NCBI RefSeq assembly: GCF_005885635.1
Contig: NZ_VATY01000004.1
Span: 186,001-250,000 of the forward strand
Origin: Maribacter algarum (ex Zhang et al. 2020)
Lineage (GTDB): Bacteria > Bacteroidota > Bacteroidia > Flavobacteriales > Flavobacteriaceae
Length of the DNA: 64,000 bases
Reading direction: 5' to 3'
The notes beneath the pieces are model-generated. The model made no database searches, had not been told where the DNA came from, and saw only the letters and a program-made list of their open reading frames with translations. Below, piece by piece: positions 27,225 to 36,711 of the stretch. A program made the translations under genes and the position numbers. Numbering within the stretch: position 1 is the first letter of the stretch; the number at the start of each line of letters is the position of its first letter.

Positions 27225-30200
27225 ATGAGATTTTACCCCACCAAAATCCATGTGGCATTTCTATGCCTTATTTTAGTATCAGTTTCCATAAACTTAGGAT
27301 GTAGTAAGGATAGTGATTTAATTCTTGACTCAGTAATTGAGGAATCAACATCAGTTTTAGAACAAAGGGAAAATAGCACGCCTGAAGAACAAAATACAGA
27401 GGAAGAATCTGTCGCGGAAGAGAATATTCAAACAGAAGATTCCAGTGCTGACAGCTTGGAGAGTAGAACCTCAAGTTTTTCTCCTACCAATGACGCTCAT
27501 TTTCAAAGTGGAAAAGGATACAATCAGAATATAATACGCCTAGAAGAAGGACATCGAACTAGTTATTTGATGTTTGACATGAGTCCAATCGAGGCCATTG
27601 GTGGAACCATTTCAAAAGCAACTTTGCAATTCACTATAAATAGTGATGATGGTAATGGAAACATAAGTGTTTACAAGGGTAAATCAAATAATTGGACCGA
27701 GGAAAGCTTATCTGATAGTAATATACCGGAAACCGATGTACTGATAGGTTCGATTACAAAAGATTACAAAATCGGAACAACTGAAATAATAGATTTGGAA
27801 ACCTCCAATATTATTCCAGAAGTATCTACTCTGGTCTTGGATCATAAAAATGGAAACGATTTAGCCTTTGCATCCAAAGAACATGCTTCCAAAATTGGAC
27901 CAAAATTAGTTGTCACTTATGATGTGCCAGTTGGAACGGAAGAGATTGTAATTACAGAAGAAGAAACAACGGAGGAGGAAACAACCGAAGAAGAGACAAC
28001 GGAGGAGGAAACAACTGAAGAGGAAACAACTGAAGAGGAGACAACAGAAGATTCAACTACTGATAACAAAGAGCCAATGGCTGTCGCAGATGCCACACCT
28101 CCAAGTGGCGGTGTACCTCTTGAAGTGTCTTTCACAGGAAGCAACTCTACGGATGATACTGGAATCACTTCTTACCTATGGGATTTCAAAGACGGGTCAA
28201 ATGCAACTACCGCTAACCCCAAGCACACTTTTACAACAGCAGGAGTTTATAAAGTTATGCTGACCGTTAAAGATGAGAAAGGTCTAAGTAGTACAGACGA
28301 GGTAACCATAACAGTAACCGAAAAAGAAAATGAGGCGCCGAAAGCCGTGGTTAGTGCAACTCCCGTATCTGGTGAAGCACCTCTAGTGGTTTCTTTCAAA
28401 GGAAGCAATTCAACTGATGATAACTCTATAGCCACTTATGGTTGGGACTTTAAAGATGGATCAAAGACTAATAGAGCTGATTTTACGTACACGTACACAA
28501 AACCTGGTGTTTATGAGGCCGAGTTGACGGTAAAAGATGAAAATGGATTAGAGGATAAAGAAACAATTACAATTACCGTTACCGAACCCAAAAACGAGGC
28601 TCCCGTCGCTATATTGTCTGCAAACCCAACCTCAGGTGTTGCTCCATTAGATGTTCAATTTTTAGGAGATAAATCCACAGATGATGTCGGTATTACTAGT
28701 TATAGTTGGGATTTTAAAGACGGAACGTCGGCGTCAACTTCAAATCCTTCTCATAAATTCACACAAGCAGGAACTTATGAAGTAGAGTTCACCGTAAAAG
28801 ACAAAGAAGGGCTTTCAGACAAAAAGACTATTGTTATTGCCGTAACAGCTCCTCAAAATCAGCCACCAGTGGCAGTATTATCTGCGAACCCTACGAGTGG
28901 GGACGCTCCGCTCAATGTACAATTCGTAGGGAATAACTCAACTGATGACAAAGCAGTAACCAGTTATTTTTGGGATTTTAAAGATGGTACTTCTGCAAAC
29001 ACTTCAAACCCTTCTCACACCTTCTCTAGTGCGGGTAATTATGTTGTTGAGTTGACTGTGAAAGATGCGGAAGGCGTTAGTAGTTCAAAAACCGTAACCA
29101 TTAACGTGACTAGTCCAAGCACCGGGAATGCTCCCCCAGGATTCTATGTGGCTACAAATGGTAGTGCTTCGAACAATGGAACATCTCCATCAAGTCCATG
29201 GAGTTTGGAACATGCTATTAATGTTGCCAAAGGAAGTGATATCATTTACGTCAAGGCTGGTAACTATGGTAATAAACAGTTACTATCTAAAAGACATGGT
29301 AATAGCGGAAGCCCTATAAAATTTATTGGATATAGAAGTACACCTGGAGATATAGTAAGTAGTCAAGGATCAACCTTTAATATTGGGGAATCAGTGAATG
29401 CCAGTAAAATGCCGTTATTAAATTCTTCAAACGGCCAAGGAGCAGCTATTACACTCTATCATCAAAATATTCATTTTGAAAATTTTCAAATTACAGGCTA
29501 TCGAACCGGTGTTTCAACAATCGACTTAGCGAAAAATGTTACATTCAAAAACGTAATTGTCACTAAGGTTGGTAGACAAAATGTAAATGGGTATGATGGC
29601 TTTGGATTTAGTATCAAGGGGAACAATACCTTGTTAGAAAACTGTTTTGTTCTAAATGCAACTGCAGAAGCCATTAACCTCTTTGATTCCGATAATTCAA
29701 GAATCAATTACTGTAAAGTTTATGCCAACAACAGTACCAATCCTACGGACTACTATTTTCTATTAACCGGTGGAACTAATAATACGGTAATTGAAAATAG
29801 TCTTGCAGATAGAGCCCAATATTTGAGTCATGGTGGACATGGCTTCACGATGAAAGATTTAGCACAACACAATACCATAAGAAATTGTACAGCGCGAAAA
29901 ACTAATATTGAATTCAATTTTTCAGGAGTAAAGTACAATACCGTAGACAATTGTTCTATATATGGCGTTGACACCACCTCTTCAAATTGGCATGCGGGCG
30001 TTGTCGTTTTTAACGGTGCCAACAATAACTTAGTAAAGAACACTTATATTCAGGATACTTGGAGAGCAATTTCTTGGGGGGACTATGACGACGGTTACCA
30101 GGGACCAGGCGGTGACCGAGATGAAGTTAGTCTAGGTTATGATAACACTTTTGATAACATAACCGTTAAAAACACCAATAGAATAGTAAATGTGGGCGGT

Positions 30201-30440
30201 GGTAATAATTTTAGCGCAAAAGCAAGCCGTAATAAGTTCACTAACTGTGACTTCACTGACTTCCAAGCGGTGGCAGTAACATTTTATAAATCAGAAAATA
30301 TCCTTTTCCAGAATTGTAAATTTAAGAACGGTCAAAAATTGGTTGTAGAACATCAAGCGCAATATGCCCCCTACAGTCACTTCGATGTGACTTGGCAAAA
30401 TTGCACCTGGACTAATGTAAACTTCAATCCACCTAATTAA
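27225..30440 (+). CDS. Surface lipoprotein with DNRLRE/CBM96-like domain, four PKD domains and beta-helix
   Basis: A 1071-residue paralogue of the 23946 product. The lipobox Cys26 is followed by SKDSD, again the acidic surface-export signature. A DNRLRE/CBM96-like domain lies at about 84-235, a Thr-Glu repeat linker at about 243-283, four PKD domains start near 283, 370, 458 and 547, and a DUF1565/pectate-lyase-like beta-helix runs from about 639 to 1071. The beta-helix is closely similar to that of the paralogue over its whole length (shared motifs include NWHAG, NGANNNL and YIQDTWRAI). All four PKD domains read WDFKDG where WDFGDG is usual. The PKD domains probably act as a stalk that carries the beta-helix away from the outer membrane. 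The enzymatic activity is unknown. Confidence 0.85.
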   Translation: MRFYPTKIHVAFLCLILVSVSINLGCSKDSDLILDSVIEESTSVLEQRENSTPEEQNTEEESVAEENIQTEDSSADSLESRTSSFSPTNDAHFQSGKGYNQNIIRLEEGHRTSYLMFDMSPIEAIGGTISKATLQFTINSDDGNGNISVYKGKSNNWTEESLSDSNIPETDVLIGSITKDYKIGTTEIIDLETSNIIPEVSTLVLDHKNGNDLAFASKEHASKIGPKLVVTYDVPVGTEEIVITEEETTEEETTEEETTEEETTEEETTEEETTEDSTTDNKEPMAVADATPPSGGVPLEVSFTGSNSTDDTGITSYLWDFKDGSNATTANPKHTFTTAGVYKVMLTVKDEKGLSSTDEVTITVTEKENEAPKAVVSATPVSGEAPLVVSFKGSNSTDDNSIATYGWDFKDGSKTNRADFTYTYTKPGVYEAELTVKDENGLEDKETITITVTEPKNEAPVAILSANPTSGVAPLDVQFLGDKSTDDVGITSYSWDFKDGTSASTSNPSHKFTQAGTYEVEFTVKDKEGLSDKKTIVIAVTAPQNQPPVAVLSANPTSGDAPLNVQFVGNNSTDDKAVTSYFWDFKDGTSANTSNPSHTFSSAGNYVVELTVKDAEGVSSSKTVTINVTSPSTGNAPPGFYVATNGSASNNGTSPSSPWSLEHAINVAKGSDIIYVKAGNYGNKQLLSKRHGNSGSPIKFIGYRSTPGDIVSSQGSTFNIGESVNASKMPLLNSSNGQGAAITLYHQNIHFENFQITGYRTGVSTIDLAKNVTFKNVIVTKVGRQNVNGYDGFGFSIKGNNTLLENCFVLNATAEAINLFDSDNSRINYCKVYANNSTNPTDYYFLLTGGTNNTVIENSLADRAQYLSHGGHGFTMKDLAQHNTIRNCTARKTNIEFNFSGVKYNTVDNCSIYGVDTTSSNWHAGVVVFNGANNNLVKNTYIQDTWRAISWGDYDDGYQGPGGDRDEVSLGYDNTFDNITVKNTNRIVNVGGGNNFSAKASRNKFTNCDFTDFQAVAVTFYKSENILFQNCKFKNGQKLVVEHQAQYAPYSHFDVTWQNCTWTNVNFNPPN
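27952..28058 (+). repeat. 15-bp in-frame repeat coding the Thr-Glu linker
   Basis: About seven imperfect copies of a 15-bp unit encode EETTE repeats. The paralogue has an unrelated Pro-Thr repeat at the same place. Confidence 0.75.
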
Positions 30441-30693
30441 AAGTTCACACTCCTTTTCGGATATAATAGTCGAATTTTTATTTGAGAATTGCTTTCCAAA
30501 AAATTTGATTTAAGATTTGTATTCATTTGAAACAATTCGCTTCTTAAGCTACAATAAAACCAAGAGTTTAAGGTTTATATTCTAGCTTTTGTCGAATTAA
30601 ATGGGTTTTCACACCATTTCTTTAAAAGTGTTGCAAGAAATAAGCATATTTGCAACGGCAATCTCAAAGATTTTAAAAAAAGTTTATTTTCAA

Positions 30694-31809
30694 ATGAAAA
30701 AAGTAGCATTAATTACCGGTGTAACCGGTCAAGATGGAGCCTATTTAAGTGAATTTCTCTTAAAAAAAGGATATGAAGTTCATGGGTTGAAAAGAAGATC
30801 ATCCTTATTCAATACTGATCGTATTGACCATTTATATCAAGACCCTCATATCGAGAACAGAAACTTTATTCTGCATTATGGGGATATGACCGATAGTACA
30901 AACTTAATTCGTTTGATTAAAGAAATTCAGCCAGATGAGATTTATAATCTAGCTGCAATGAGTCATGTGCATGTCTCTTTTGAAATTCCAGAATACACAG
31001 CAAACGCTGATGGAATTGGCACATTGAGAATCCTTGATGCCGTACGCCTACTTGGCATGGAAAATAAGACACGTATATATCAAGCTTCCACTTCAGAACT
31101 GTATGGAAAAGTTCAAGAAGTACCTCAATCCGAAACAACACCTTTTTATCCCAGAAGTCCTTATGCGGTTGCAAAAATGTATGCGTATTGGATAACGGTT
31201 AATTATAGGGAGGCATATGGAATGTATGCTTGTAACGGAATATTGTTCAACCACGAATCTCCTATTAGAGGTGAAACTTTCGTAACCCGTAAAATTACTC
31301 GAGCGACCGCAAGAATAGCTTTAGGTTTGCAGGATAAAATATTTTTAGGTAATCTAGATGCTCAAAGAGACTGGGGTCATGCCAAGGATTATGTCCGCAT
31401 GATGTGGATGATATTACAAGCGGAAGAACCGGAAGATTGGGTAATTGCAACTGGTAAAACAACCCCTGTTCGCGAATTTGTAAGAATGAGCTTTGCTGAA
31501 GCGGGAATTGAACTAGAGTTCAAGGGTAAAGGAGTTGATGAAAAAGCTTTCGTAAAATCTTGTTCAAACCCAAAGTACCAACTGGAAATAGGAAAAGAAG
31601 TCCTTTCTGTAGATCCGAAATATTTCAGACCAACCGAGGTAGAACTATTGATTGGAGATCCTACTAAAGCCAAACAAAAACTCGGTTGGAAATTAGAATA
31701 TGAGCTGGAGGATTTGGTTAAGGACATGGTTCAAAGTGATTTGAAACTCATGCATAAAGAGCAATATTTGAAGGATGGCGGTTATAGAATCTTAAATTAT
31801 TTTGAATAG
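30694..31809 (+). CDS. gmd: GDP-mannose 4,6-dehydratase
   Basis: Catalyses the first step from GDP-mannose to GDP-L-fucose. The start at 30694 gives [18 protein letters not shown] and 371 residues, the usual length; an in-frame ATG at 30601 would add 31 residues unlike the family. The NAD(P) motif GVTGQDG, the Gmd signature [16 protein letters not shown] and the YxxxK catalytic pair ([13 protein letters not shown]) are all present, as is the family motif [16 protein letters not shown]. It is followed after 3 bases by the fucose synthase gene. Confidence 0.95.
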   Translation: MKKVALITGVTGQDGAYLSEFLLKKGYEVHGLKRRSSLFNTDRIDHLYQDPHIENRNFILHYGDMTDSTNLIRLIKEIQPDEIYNLAAMSHVHVSFEIPEYTANADGIGTLRILDAVRLLGMENKTRIYQASTSELYGKVQEVPQSETTPFYPRSPYAVAKMYAYWITVNYREAYGMYACNGILFNHESPIRGETFVTRKITRATARIALGLQDKIFLGNLDAQRDWGHAKDYVRMMWMILQAEEPEDWVIATGKTTPVREFVRMSFAEAGIELEFKGKGVDEKAFVKSCSNPKYQLEIGKEVLSVDPKYFRPTEVELLIGDPTKAKQKLGWKLEYELEDLVKDMVQSDLKLMHKEQYLKDGGYRILNYFE

Positions 31810-31812
31810 TCT

Positions 31813-32895
31813 ATGGGAAAAGACGAAATAATATATGTCGCTGGTCATAGAGGCCTTGTCGGAAGTGCAATTATCAAAAATCTTACGAACAAGGGATATC
31901 AAAATCTTATTACTAGAACCCACTCAGAACTAGATCTTACTGACGCTGTCGCTGTCGCCGAATTCTTTGCTAGTGAAAAACCAGCCTATGTTATTTTGGC
32001 TGCCGCTAAAGTAGGTGGTATCATTGCGAATAATACCTATAGAGGGGAGTTTATATATGAGAACTTGATGATTCAGAACAATGTTATACATCAATCACAT
32101 ATACACAAGGTAAAAAAGCTTTTATTTTTGGGTAGCACTTGTATTTATCCTAAAAACTGCCCACAACCCATGAAGGAAGAATACTTGCTAATGGATGTTT
32201 TGGAATATACCAATGAACCTTACGCAATTGCCAAAATAGCAGGCATTAAATTATGTGAAAGTTATAACCTACAATACGGTACTAATTTCATATCAGTAAT
32301 GCCAACTAATCTTTATGGGCCGAATGACAATTTTGATTTGGAAAAATCGCATGTTCTCCCAGCTTTAATAAGAAAAATTCATCTTGGTAAAGCTCTTGAA
32401 GAGAATGATTGGAACACTATCAAAAAAGATTTGAACAATTTACCCATCGAAGGGCACTCTGGCGATAATAGCCAAGACAGCATTCTAAAAATTCTCAACA
32501 AATATGGTATAACAAAATCAAATAACGAGGTATTCGTTGAAATTTGGGGAAGTGGTAAGCCCATGCGTGAATTCTTATGGTCTGAAGATATGGCAGATGC
32601 ATGTGTTTTTATAATGGAAAATAGAGATTTTAAAGACACGTATCAATCCAAAACTGAAATAAGAAATACCCACATAAACATAGGAACCGGATTAGATATT
32701 TCAATAGCAGAGTTAGCAAATTTGATTAAAAAAACAATTGGTTATAAGGGTGCTTTCAAATTCAATTCGCAAAAACCAGATGGAACACTAAAAAAGCTTA
32801 CCGATGTCTCAAAATTAAATAATTTAGGTTGGAAACATCAAGTGAGCTTGAAAGAAGGTATAAAAAAACAATATGACTGGTATCTAGAACCATAA
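31813..32895 (+). CDS. fcl: GDP-L-fucose synthase
   Basis: Performs the epimerase-reductase step that turns GDP-4-keto-6-deoxymannose into GDP-L-fucose. GHRGLVGSA near the N-terminus and the segment FLGSTCIYPKNCPQPMKEEYLL are typical. The catalytic Tyr/Lys is in EPYAIAKIAG. At 360 residues it is about 45 longer than the E. coli enzyme, because of an insertion around residues 190-240 (LEENDWNTIKKDLNNLP onward). The insertion is in frame and does not touch the catalytic motifs. Gmd and Fcl act in sequence and are co-transcribed. Confidence 0.94.
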   Translation: MGKDEIIYVAGHRGLVGSAIIKNLTNKGYQNLITRTHSELDLTDAVAVAEFFASEKPAYVILAAAKVGGIIANNTYRGEFIYENLMIQNNVIHQSHIHKVKKLLFLGSTCIYPKNCPQPMKEEYLLMDVLEYTNEPYAIAKIAGIKLCESYNLQYGTNFISVMPTNLYGPNDNFDLEKSHVLPALIRKIHLGKALEENDWNTIKKDLNNLPIEGHSGDNSQDSILKILNKYGITKSNNEVFVEIWGSGKPMREFLWSEDMADACVFIMENRDFKDTYQSKTEIRNTHINIGTGLDISIAELANLIKKTIGYKGAFKFNSQKPDGTLKKLTDVSKLNNLGWKHQVSLKEGIKKQYDWYLEP

Positions 32896-32917
32896 CAGTT
32901 TTAACTTCTAAACAACC

Positions 32918-33862
32918 ATGGACCAAAAAAACCTTAAAACTCCCGTTCTTTTTATTGTTTTCAATCGACTTGACACAACAAAAAGAGTTTTTGAAGAAAT
33001 CAGAAGGGCAAAACCCTCTAAGTTGTACGTTGCTTGTGATGGAGCGCGAAAGAACAATCCAGACGATGTTTCAAAAATAGATAGCGTTCGTGAATTTGTT
33101 TTGAACAATGTAGATTGGGACTGTGAAGTGAAAAAATTATTTAGCAACGAAAATATTGGTTGCAAATATGGTCCGCAGAAGGCAATCACATGGTTTTTTG
33201 AGCATGAGGAGGAAGGCATAATTTTAGAAGATGACTGCGTGCCTTCCCGCACTTTTTTTAAATATTGTGAGGAACTTTTGGAATATCACAGAAAAGATTT
33301 AAGAGTTTTTGCAATTTCTGGCACTAACTACTTAAGGACCGTAGATATACCAAACAGTTATTATTTCAGTCAGTTTTTATCGGTTTGCGGTTGGGCCGGA
33401 TGGAGAGATCGCTGGCAAAAGCATCTGTACACCCTTAATAATTTTAACGATATTTTGAGCAGTAACCTGATTCATAATAATCTCAGAAACAAGGTTGCAA
33501 GTAAAATGCTGGTTGAATTCGCAAAAAAATCATTTGAAGATGGTTTAGATGCCTGGGATTTTCAATGGCATTTTACCTGTATCATAAATAATGGCTTATT
33601 GATTGTTCCGAAGGAAAATTTAATTCAAAACATAGGTTTTGGTCCAGACGCGACTCACACCAATAGTTCTGAAGGCAGAATTCTTCCTAACTACGAAGTG
33701 AATTTCCCTTTAGATCATCCAAAATTATTTACTCCAGAGCTAGAGTTTGATGATCGAAATTTTTGGAAATTCTTTGGATGGACACCTATGTACAAAAAAA
33801 TTAGTAGCCCAAAATACATTTATGCAGTTATAAAGTCCCGTTTATCAAACCTAGTTAATTGA
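32918..33862 (+). CDS. Glycosyltransferase, GT-A fold (GT2-like/HlpA-like)
   Basis: A 314-residue protein beginning with a GT2-like strand (PVLFIVFNRLDTTKRVFEEI) and carrying the acidic metal-site motif EGIILEDDCVPS. It belongs to the group often labelled hemolytic protein HlpA-like, which are GT-A-fold transferases in polysaccharide loci. No membrane helices are seen. It presumably adds a sugar to the lipid-linked repeat unit; donor and acceptor are unknown. It sits 22 bases after the fucose synthase gene and 33 before the flippase gene. Confidence 0.8.
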   Translation: MDQKNLKTPVLFIVFNRLDTTKRVFEEIRRAKPSKLYVACDGARKNNPDDVSKIDSVREFVLNNVDWDCEVKKLFSNENIGCKYGPQKAITWFFEHEEEGIILEDDCVPSRTFFKYCEELLEYHRKDLRVFAISGTNYLRTVDIPNSYYFSQFLSVCGWAGWRDRWQKHLYTLNNFNDILSSNLIHNNLRNKVASKMLVEFAKKSFEDGLDAWDFQWHFTCIINNGLLIVPKENLIQNIGFGPDATHTNSSEGRILPNYEVNFPLDHPKLFTPELEFDDRNFWKFFGWTPMYKKISSPKYIYAVIKSRLSNLVN

Positions 33863-33895
33863 TAATGAGAAGAATAAGCCTAATCCCATAAAGTT

Positions 33896-35338
33896 ATGAG
33901 CCTTGGGAACAAAATTTTTGGCGGGATGGTATGGAGTGCAGTGGAACGCATCTCAATTCAAGGTGTACAATTTGTTCTTGGAATTATTCTAGCTCGCATA
34001 CTTACACCTGAAGAATACGGAATAATAGGCATTCTCATAGTTTTCATAGTAGTCTCTCAAGTATTCATAGATAGCGGTTTTACTAAGGCACTTATTCAAA
34101 AACAAGATAGAACCAAAGAGGATATATCGACCGTATTTTGGTTCAATATTTTAATTAGCACTTTAGCTTATACAATTTTATTCTTTTTTGCTCCGCTAAT
34201 AGCGGATTTATATGACATTCCACTACTTTCCGATTTGCTAAGGGTTCTCGCCATCTCCTTGATAATCAATGCGTTATTTACTGTTCCCTCGACACTTTAT
34301 ACCATTGAACTCGATTTTAAGACACTAACCAAGATTAATTTTGCCGCCACAATAATTTCTGGAGGTATTGCAATTGCTATGGCCTATTCGGGTTACGGAG
34401 TATGGTCCTTAGTTGCCCAAACTCTAGTTAGATCAATTGCAACAGCCTTATTAATTTGGATTCAGTCAAAATGGAAACCTAGTTTTATTTTTTCGAAAAA
34501 ATCTTTTAAAGAACTTTTTTCATTTGGTTATCGGTTATTGGTTTCTTCATTATTAAGCAAAATTGTGAATAACTTCGCTGCTCTTTTCATAGCCAAGTAT
34601 AACACCGCAGACCTGGGTTATTATACACGAGGAACGCAGTTTTCTGATGTTCTCTTTTCAACTTTCAATTCAGTTCTAGAACGTATTCTACTTCCTGGCT
34701 TGGCTAAAGTTCAGGACCAAAAAGAAGTTTTAATAAAACACACGAAAAGTATATTAATGGCTTCTTCTTTGCTCATTTTTCCTCTTTTCTTTTTCTTAGC
34801 AGCAATTGCAGAACCTTTGATTAGAGTTTTGCTGACAGAAAAATGGATGATGGCCGTTCCTATAATGCAAATTTTCTGTATTGCTCGTTTAATAACAATT
34901 CCGTGTGGAATTAATGTTAACTTACTCTATGTTATTGGTAGGACGGACTTAGAATTAAAACAACAATACCTAAAAATTATCGTTCGGGTAATCCTGTTAC
35001 TTTTAGCTTTAAAACATGGTATCATTTATATCGCTCTTGCGGAACTTGCGGCTACCACAATCCATTTTTTTATTAACTCGTATTATCCTGGAAAAATAAT
35101 GCAATACGGTGCGTTTTCGCAAATTAAGGATATGAGCCCTATAATTCTTTCAAGTCTTATTATGGTCGTACCAGTTTATGCAATTGTACATTTTATATCA
35201 AATGATATCTTAGTACTGTGCATTACACCATTCGTAGCTTTAGTTATTTATCTTGGATTGATTAGACTATTTAAGGTGCAAGTATTCGATGAACTTATAG
35301 ATCGGGTGAAAGGCTTTTTTAAAACCCCTAAACCATAG
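33896..35338 (+). CDS. wzx: Wzx-type polysaccharide flippase
   Basis: A polytopic inner-membrane protein of 480 residues in the MOP/polysaccharide-transport (WzxC-like) family. It begins GGMVWSAVERISIQGVQF and has the family segment ILARILTPEEYGIIGIL. It has about 12-14 hydrophobic helices. The role is to move undecaprenyl-diphosphate-linked repeat units to the periplasmic face. It lies in the same run as fucose synthesis and transferases. Confidence 0.9.
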   Translation: MSLGNKIFGGMVWSAVERISIQGVQFVLGIILARILTPEEYGIIGILIVFIVVSQVFIDSGFTKALIQKQDRTKEDISTVFWFNILISTLAYTILFFFAPLIADLYDIPLLSDLLRVLAISLIINALFTVPSTLYTIELDFKTLTKINFAATIISGGIAIAMAYSGYGVWSLVAQTLVRSIATALLIWIQSKWKPSFIFSKKSFKELFSFGYRLLVSSLLSKIVNNFAALFIAKYNTADLGYYTRGTQFSDVLFSTFNSVLERILLPGLAKVQDQKEVLIKHTKSILMASSLLIFPLFFFLAAIAEPLIRVLLTEKWMMAVPIMQIFCIARLITIPCGINVNLLYVIGRTDLELKQQYLKIIVRVILLLLALKHGIIYIALAELAATTIHFFINSYYPGKIMQYGAFSQIKDMSPIILSSLIMVVPVYAIVHFISNDILVLCITPFVALVIYLGLIRLFKVQVFDELIDRVKGFFKTPKP

Positions 35339-35492
35339 TAGGATTATAAAGAAACCACCTTTATATAAATTCTAAGATCCAGAACCTTTAAAATTATACG
35401 AACCCAAAGTACTTTGCTCATAAAATAAGGAGGTTTTCCTTGATTTTAACAGAATAGTTGTGTCATACCTTAACATATTGCACATTCTTGAA

Positions 35493-35500
35493 TATCTTTG
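35493..35500 (+). promoter_or_regulatory. Candidate -7 promoter element
   Basis: TATCTTTG lies in the 257-bp gap after the flippase gene and 95 bases before the transferase start at 35596. The nearest TTG is only 12 bases upstream, so support is partial. Confidence 0.45.
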
Positions 35501-35595
35501 TTTCAATAAGTCCAACAATTGAACGTTCATACTAAACCTAATGTTATACAACTTAGACGGACAACTGATTTGTTGATGCTTTATGAACTCAATAA

Positions 35596-36705
35596 ATGAA
35601 TAAGAAGACCTGCTGTATATTTAATCTTGCACCACACTATAGAGCGCCAATATATACCTTGATGGATAAAGAGCTAGCATGTGATTTTTATTTTGGTGAT
35701 GATTTAGGAAACCAAATAGAGTTGATGGATTATTCTGCTCTAAACGGGTTTAAAAATGTATTAAAAAACAAACAATTAAAATGGTCTGGTTTCAAATGGC
35801 AATCTGGCGTATTGTCTCTCTTATTTAAGCCTTATAAATATTACATAATTACAGGGTCTCCAGCTTTCTTGTCAAATTGGTTATTAGTAATTTTTTCAAA
35901 GTTTTCTAAAAAAAAAGTATACGCATGGTCACACGGTCTTAAGAAACCAGTAAGTACTAGAGGAGATATTTTTAGAAAAACCTTTTATCGTCTATTCGAT
36001 AAAATTTTTTTGTATGGAGACCATTCTAGAGAAATTATGATTAAGGAAGGTTTTAAAGAGGATAAACTTATACCAATTTATAACTCTCTAGACCATGAAC
36101 ATCAACTCCAATTGAGGAATTCTCTAACCGAGACCAATATTTATATTGATTTTTTCAAAAATGATGACCCGGTAATAATTTATGTTGGAAGATTACAAAA
36201 ATCAAAAAAACTGAACCTCTTAGTTTTAGCTTTGAAAAAATTAAATAAGAAAGGTATTAATTGTAATTTGGTTCTGGTGGGCTCAGATATGGGTAACACA
36301 GAAATAGTTGATTTGGCAACTAATAACAATCTAGAAGAAAACATATGGTTCTACGGGCCTTGCTACGATGAACGAATAATTGGAGAGCTTTTTTATAATG
36401 CTTCGGTCTGTGTCTCTCCTGGGCCTGTAGGATTGACCGCACTTCATTCCCTGACCTTCGGATGTCCCGTAATTTCCAATAATGATTTTGAAAATCAAAT
36501 GCCAGAATTTGAAGTTATCATTCCAAAAAAAACAGGTGCCTTTTTTGAAAACGATGATATTGATAGTTTAACAGAAAGAATATCAGAATGGATTTATTCT
36601 TCAAAGGAAAAAAGACAATTAATAAGAAAGGATTCTTATAAAATTATTGACGAAAAATGGAACCCCAAGAATCAAATTGATATTATTAAAACCTACTTAA
36701 ACTAA
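35596..36705 (+). CDS. Glycosyltransferase, GT-B fold (GT4-like) lacking the usual EX7E
   Basis: A 369-residue GT-B protein. The donor-side segment IIYVGRLQKSKKLNLLVLAL is typical of GT4. Where GT4 enzymes carry Glu-X7-Glu, this one reads SPGPVGLTALHSLTFGCPVI, with no glutamates at those positions. This is a recognisable subgroup rather than an obvious inactivation, since the rest of the domain is intact. The donor sugar is unknown. It has its own -7 candidate upstream and is followed after 6 bases by another transferase. Confidence 0.82.
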   Translation: MNKKTCCIFNLAPHYRAPIYTLMDKELACDFYFGDDLGNQIELMDYSALNGFKNVLKNKQLKWSGFKWQSGVLSLLFKPYKYYIITGSPAFLSNWLLVIFSKFSKKKVYAWSHGLKKPVSTRGDIFRKTFYRLFDKIFLYGDHSREIMIKEGFKEDKLIPIYNSLDHEHQLQLRNSLTETNIYIDFFKNDDPVIIYVGRLQKSKKLNLLVLALKKLNKKGINCNLVLVGSDMGNTEIVDLATNNNLEENIWFYGPCYDERIIGELFYNASVCVSPGPVGLTALHSLTFGCPVISNNDFENQMPEFEVIIPKKTGAFFENDDIDSLTERISEWIYSSKEKRQLIRKDSYKIIDEKWNPKNQIDIIKTYLN

Positions 36706-36711
36706 TAGAGA

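Noticed and set aside
30601-30693. N-terminal extension of the gmd gene
   Set aside because: The 31 extra residues do not resemble Gmd proteins; the start at 30694 gives the family length and N-terminus.
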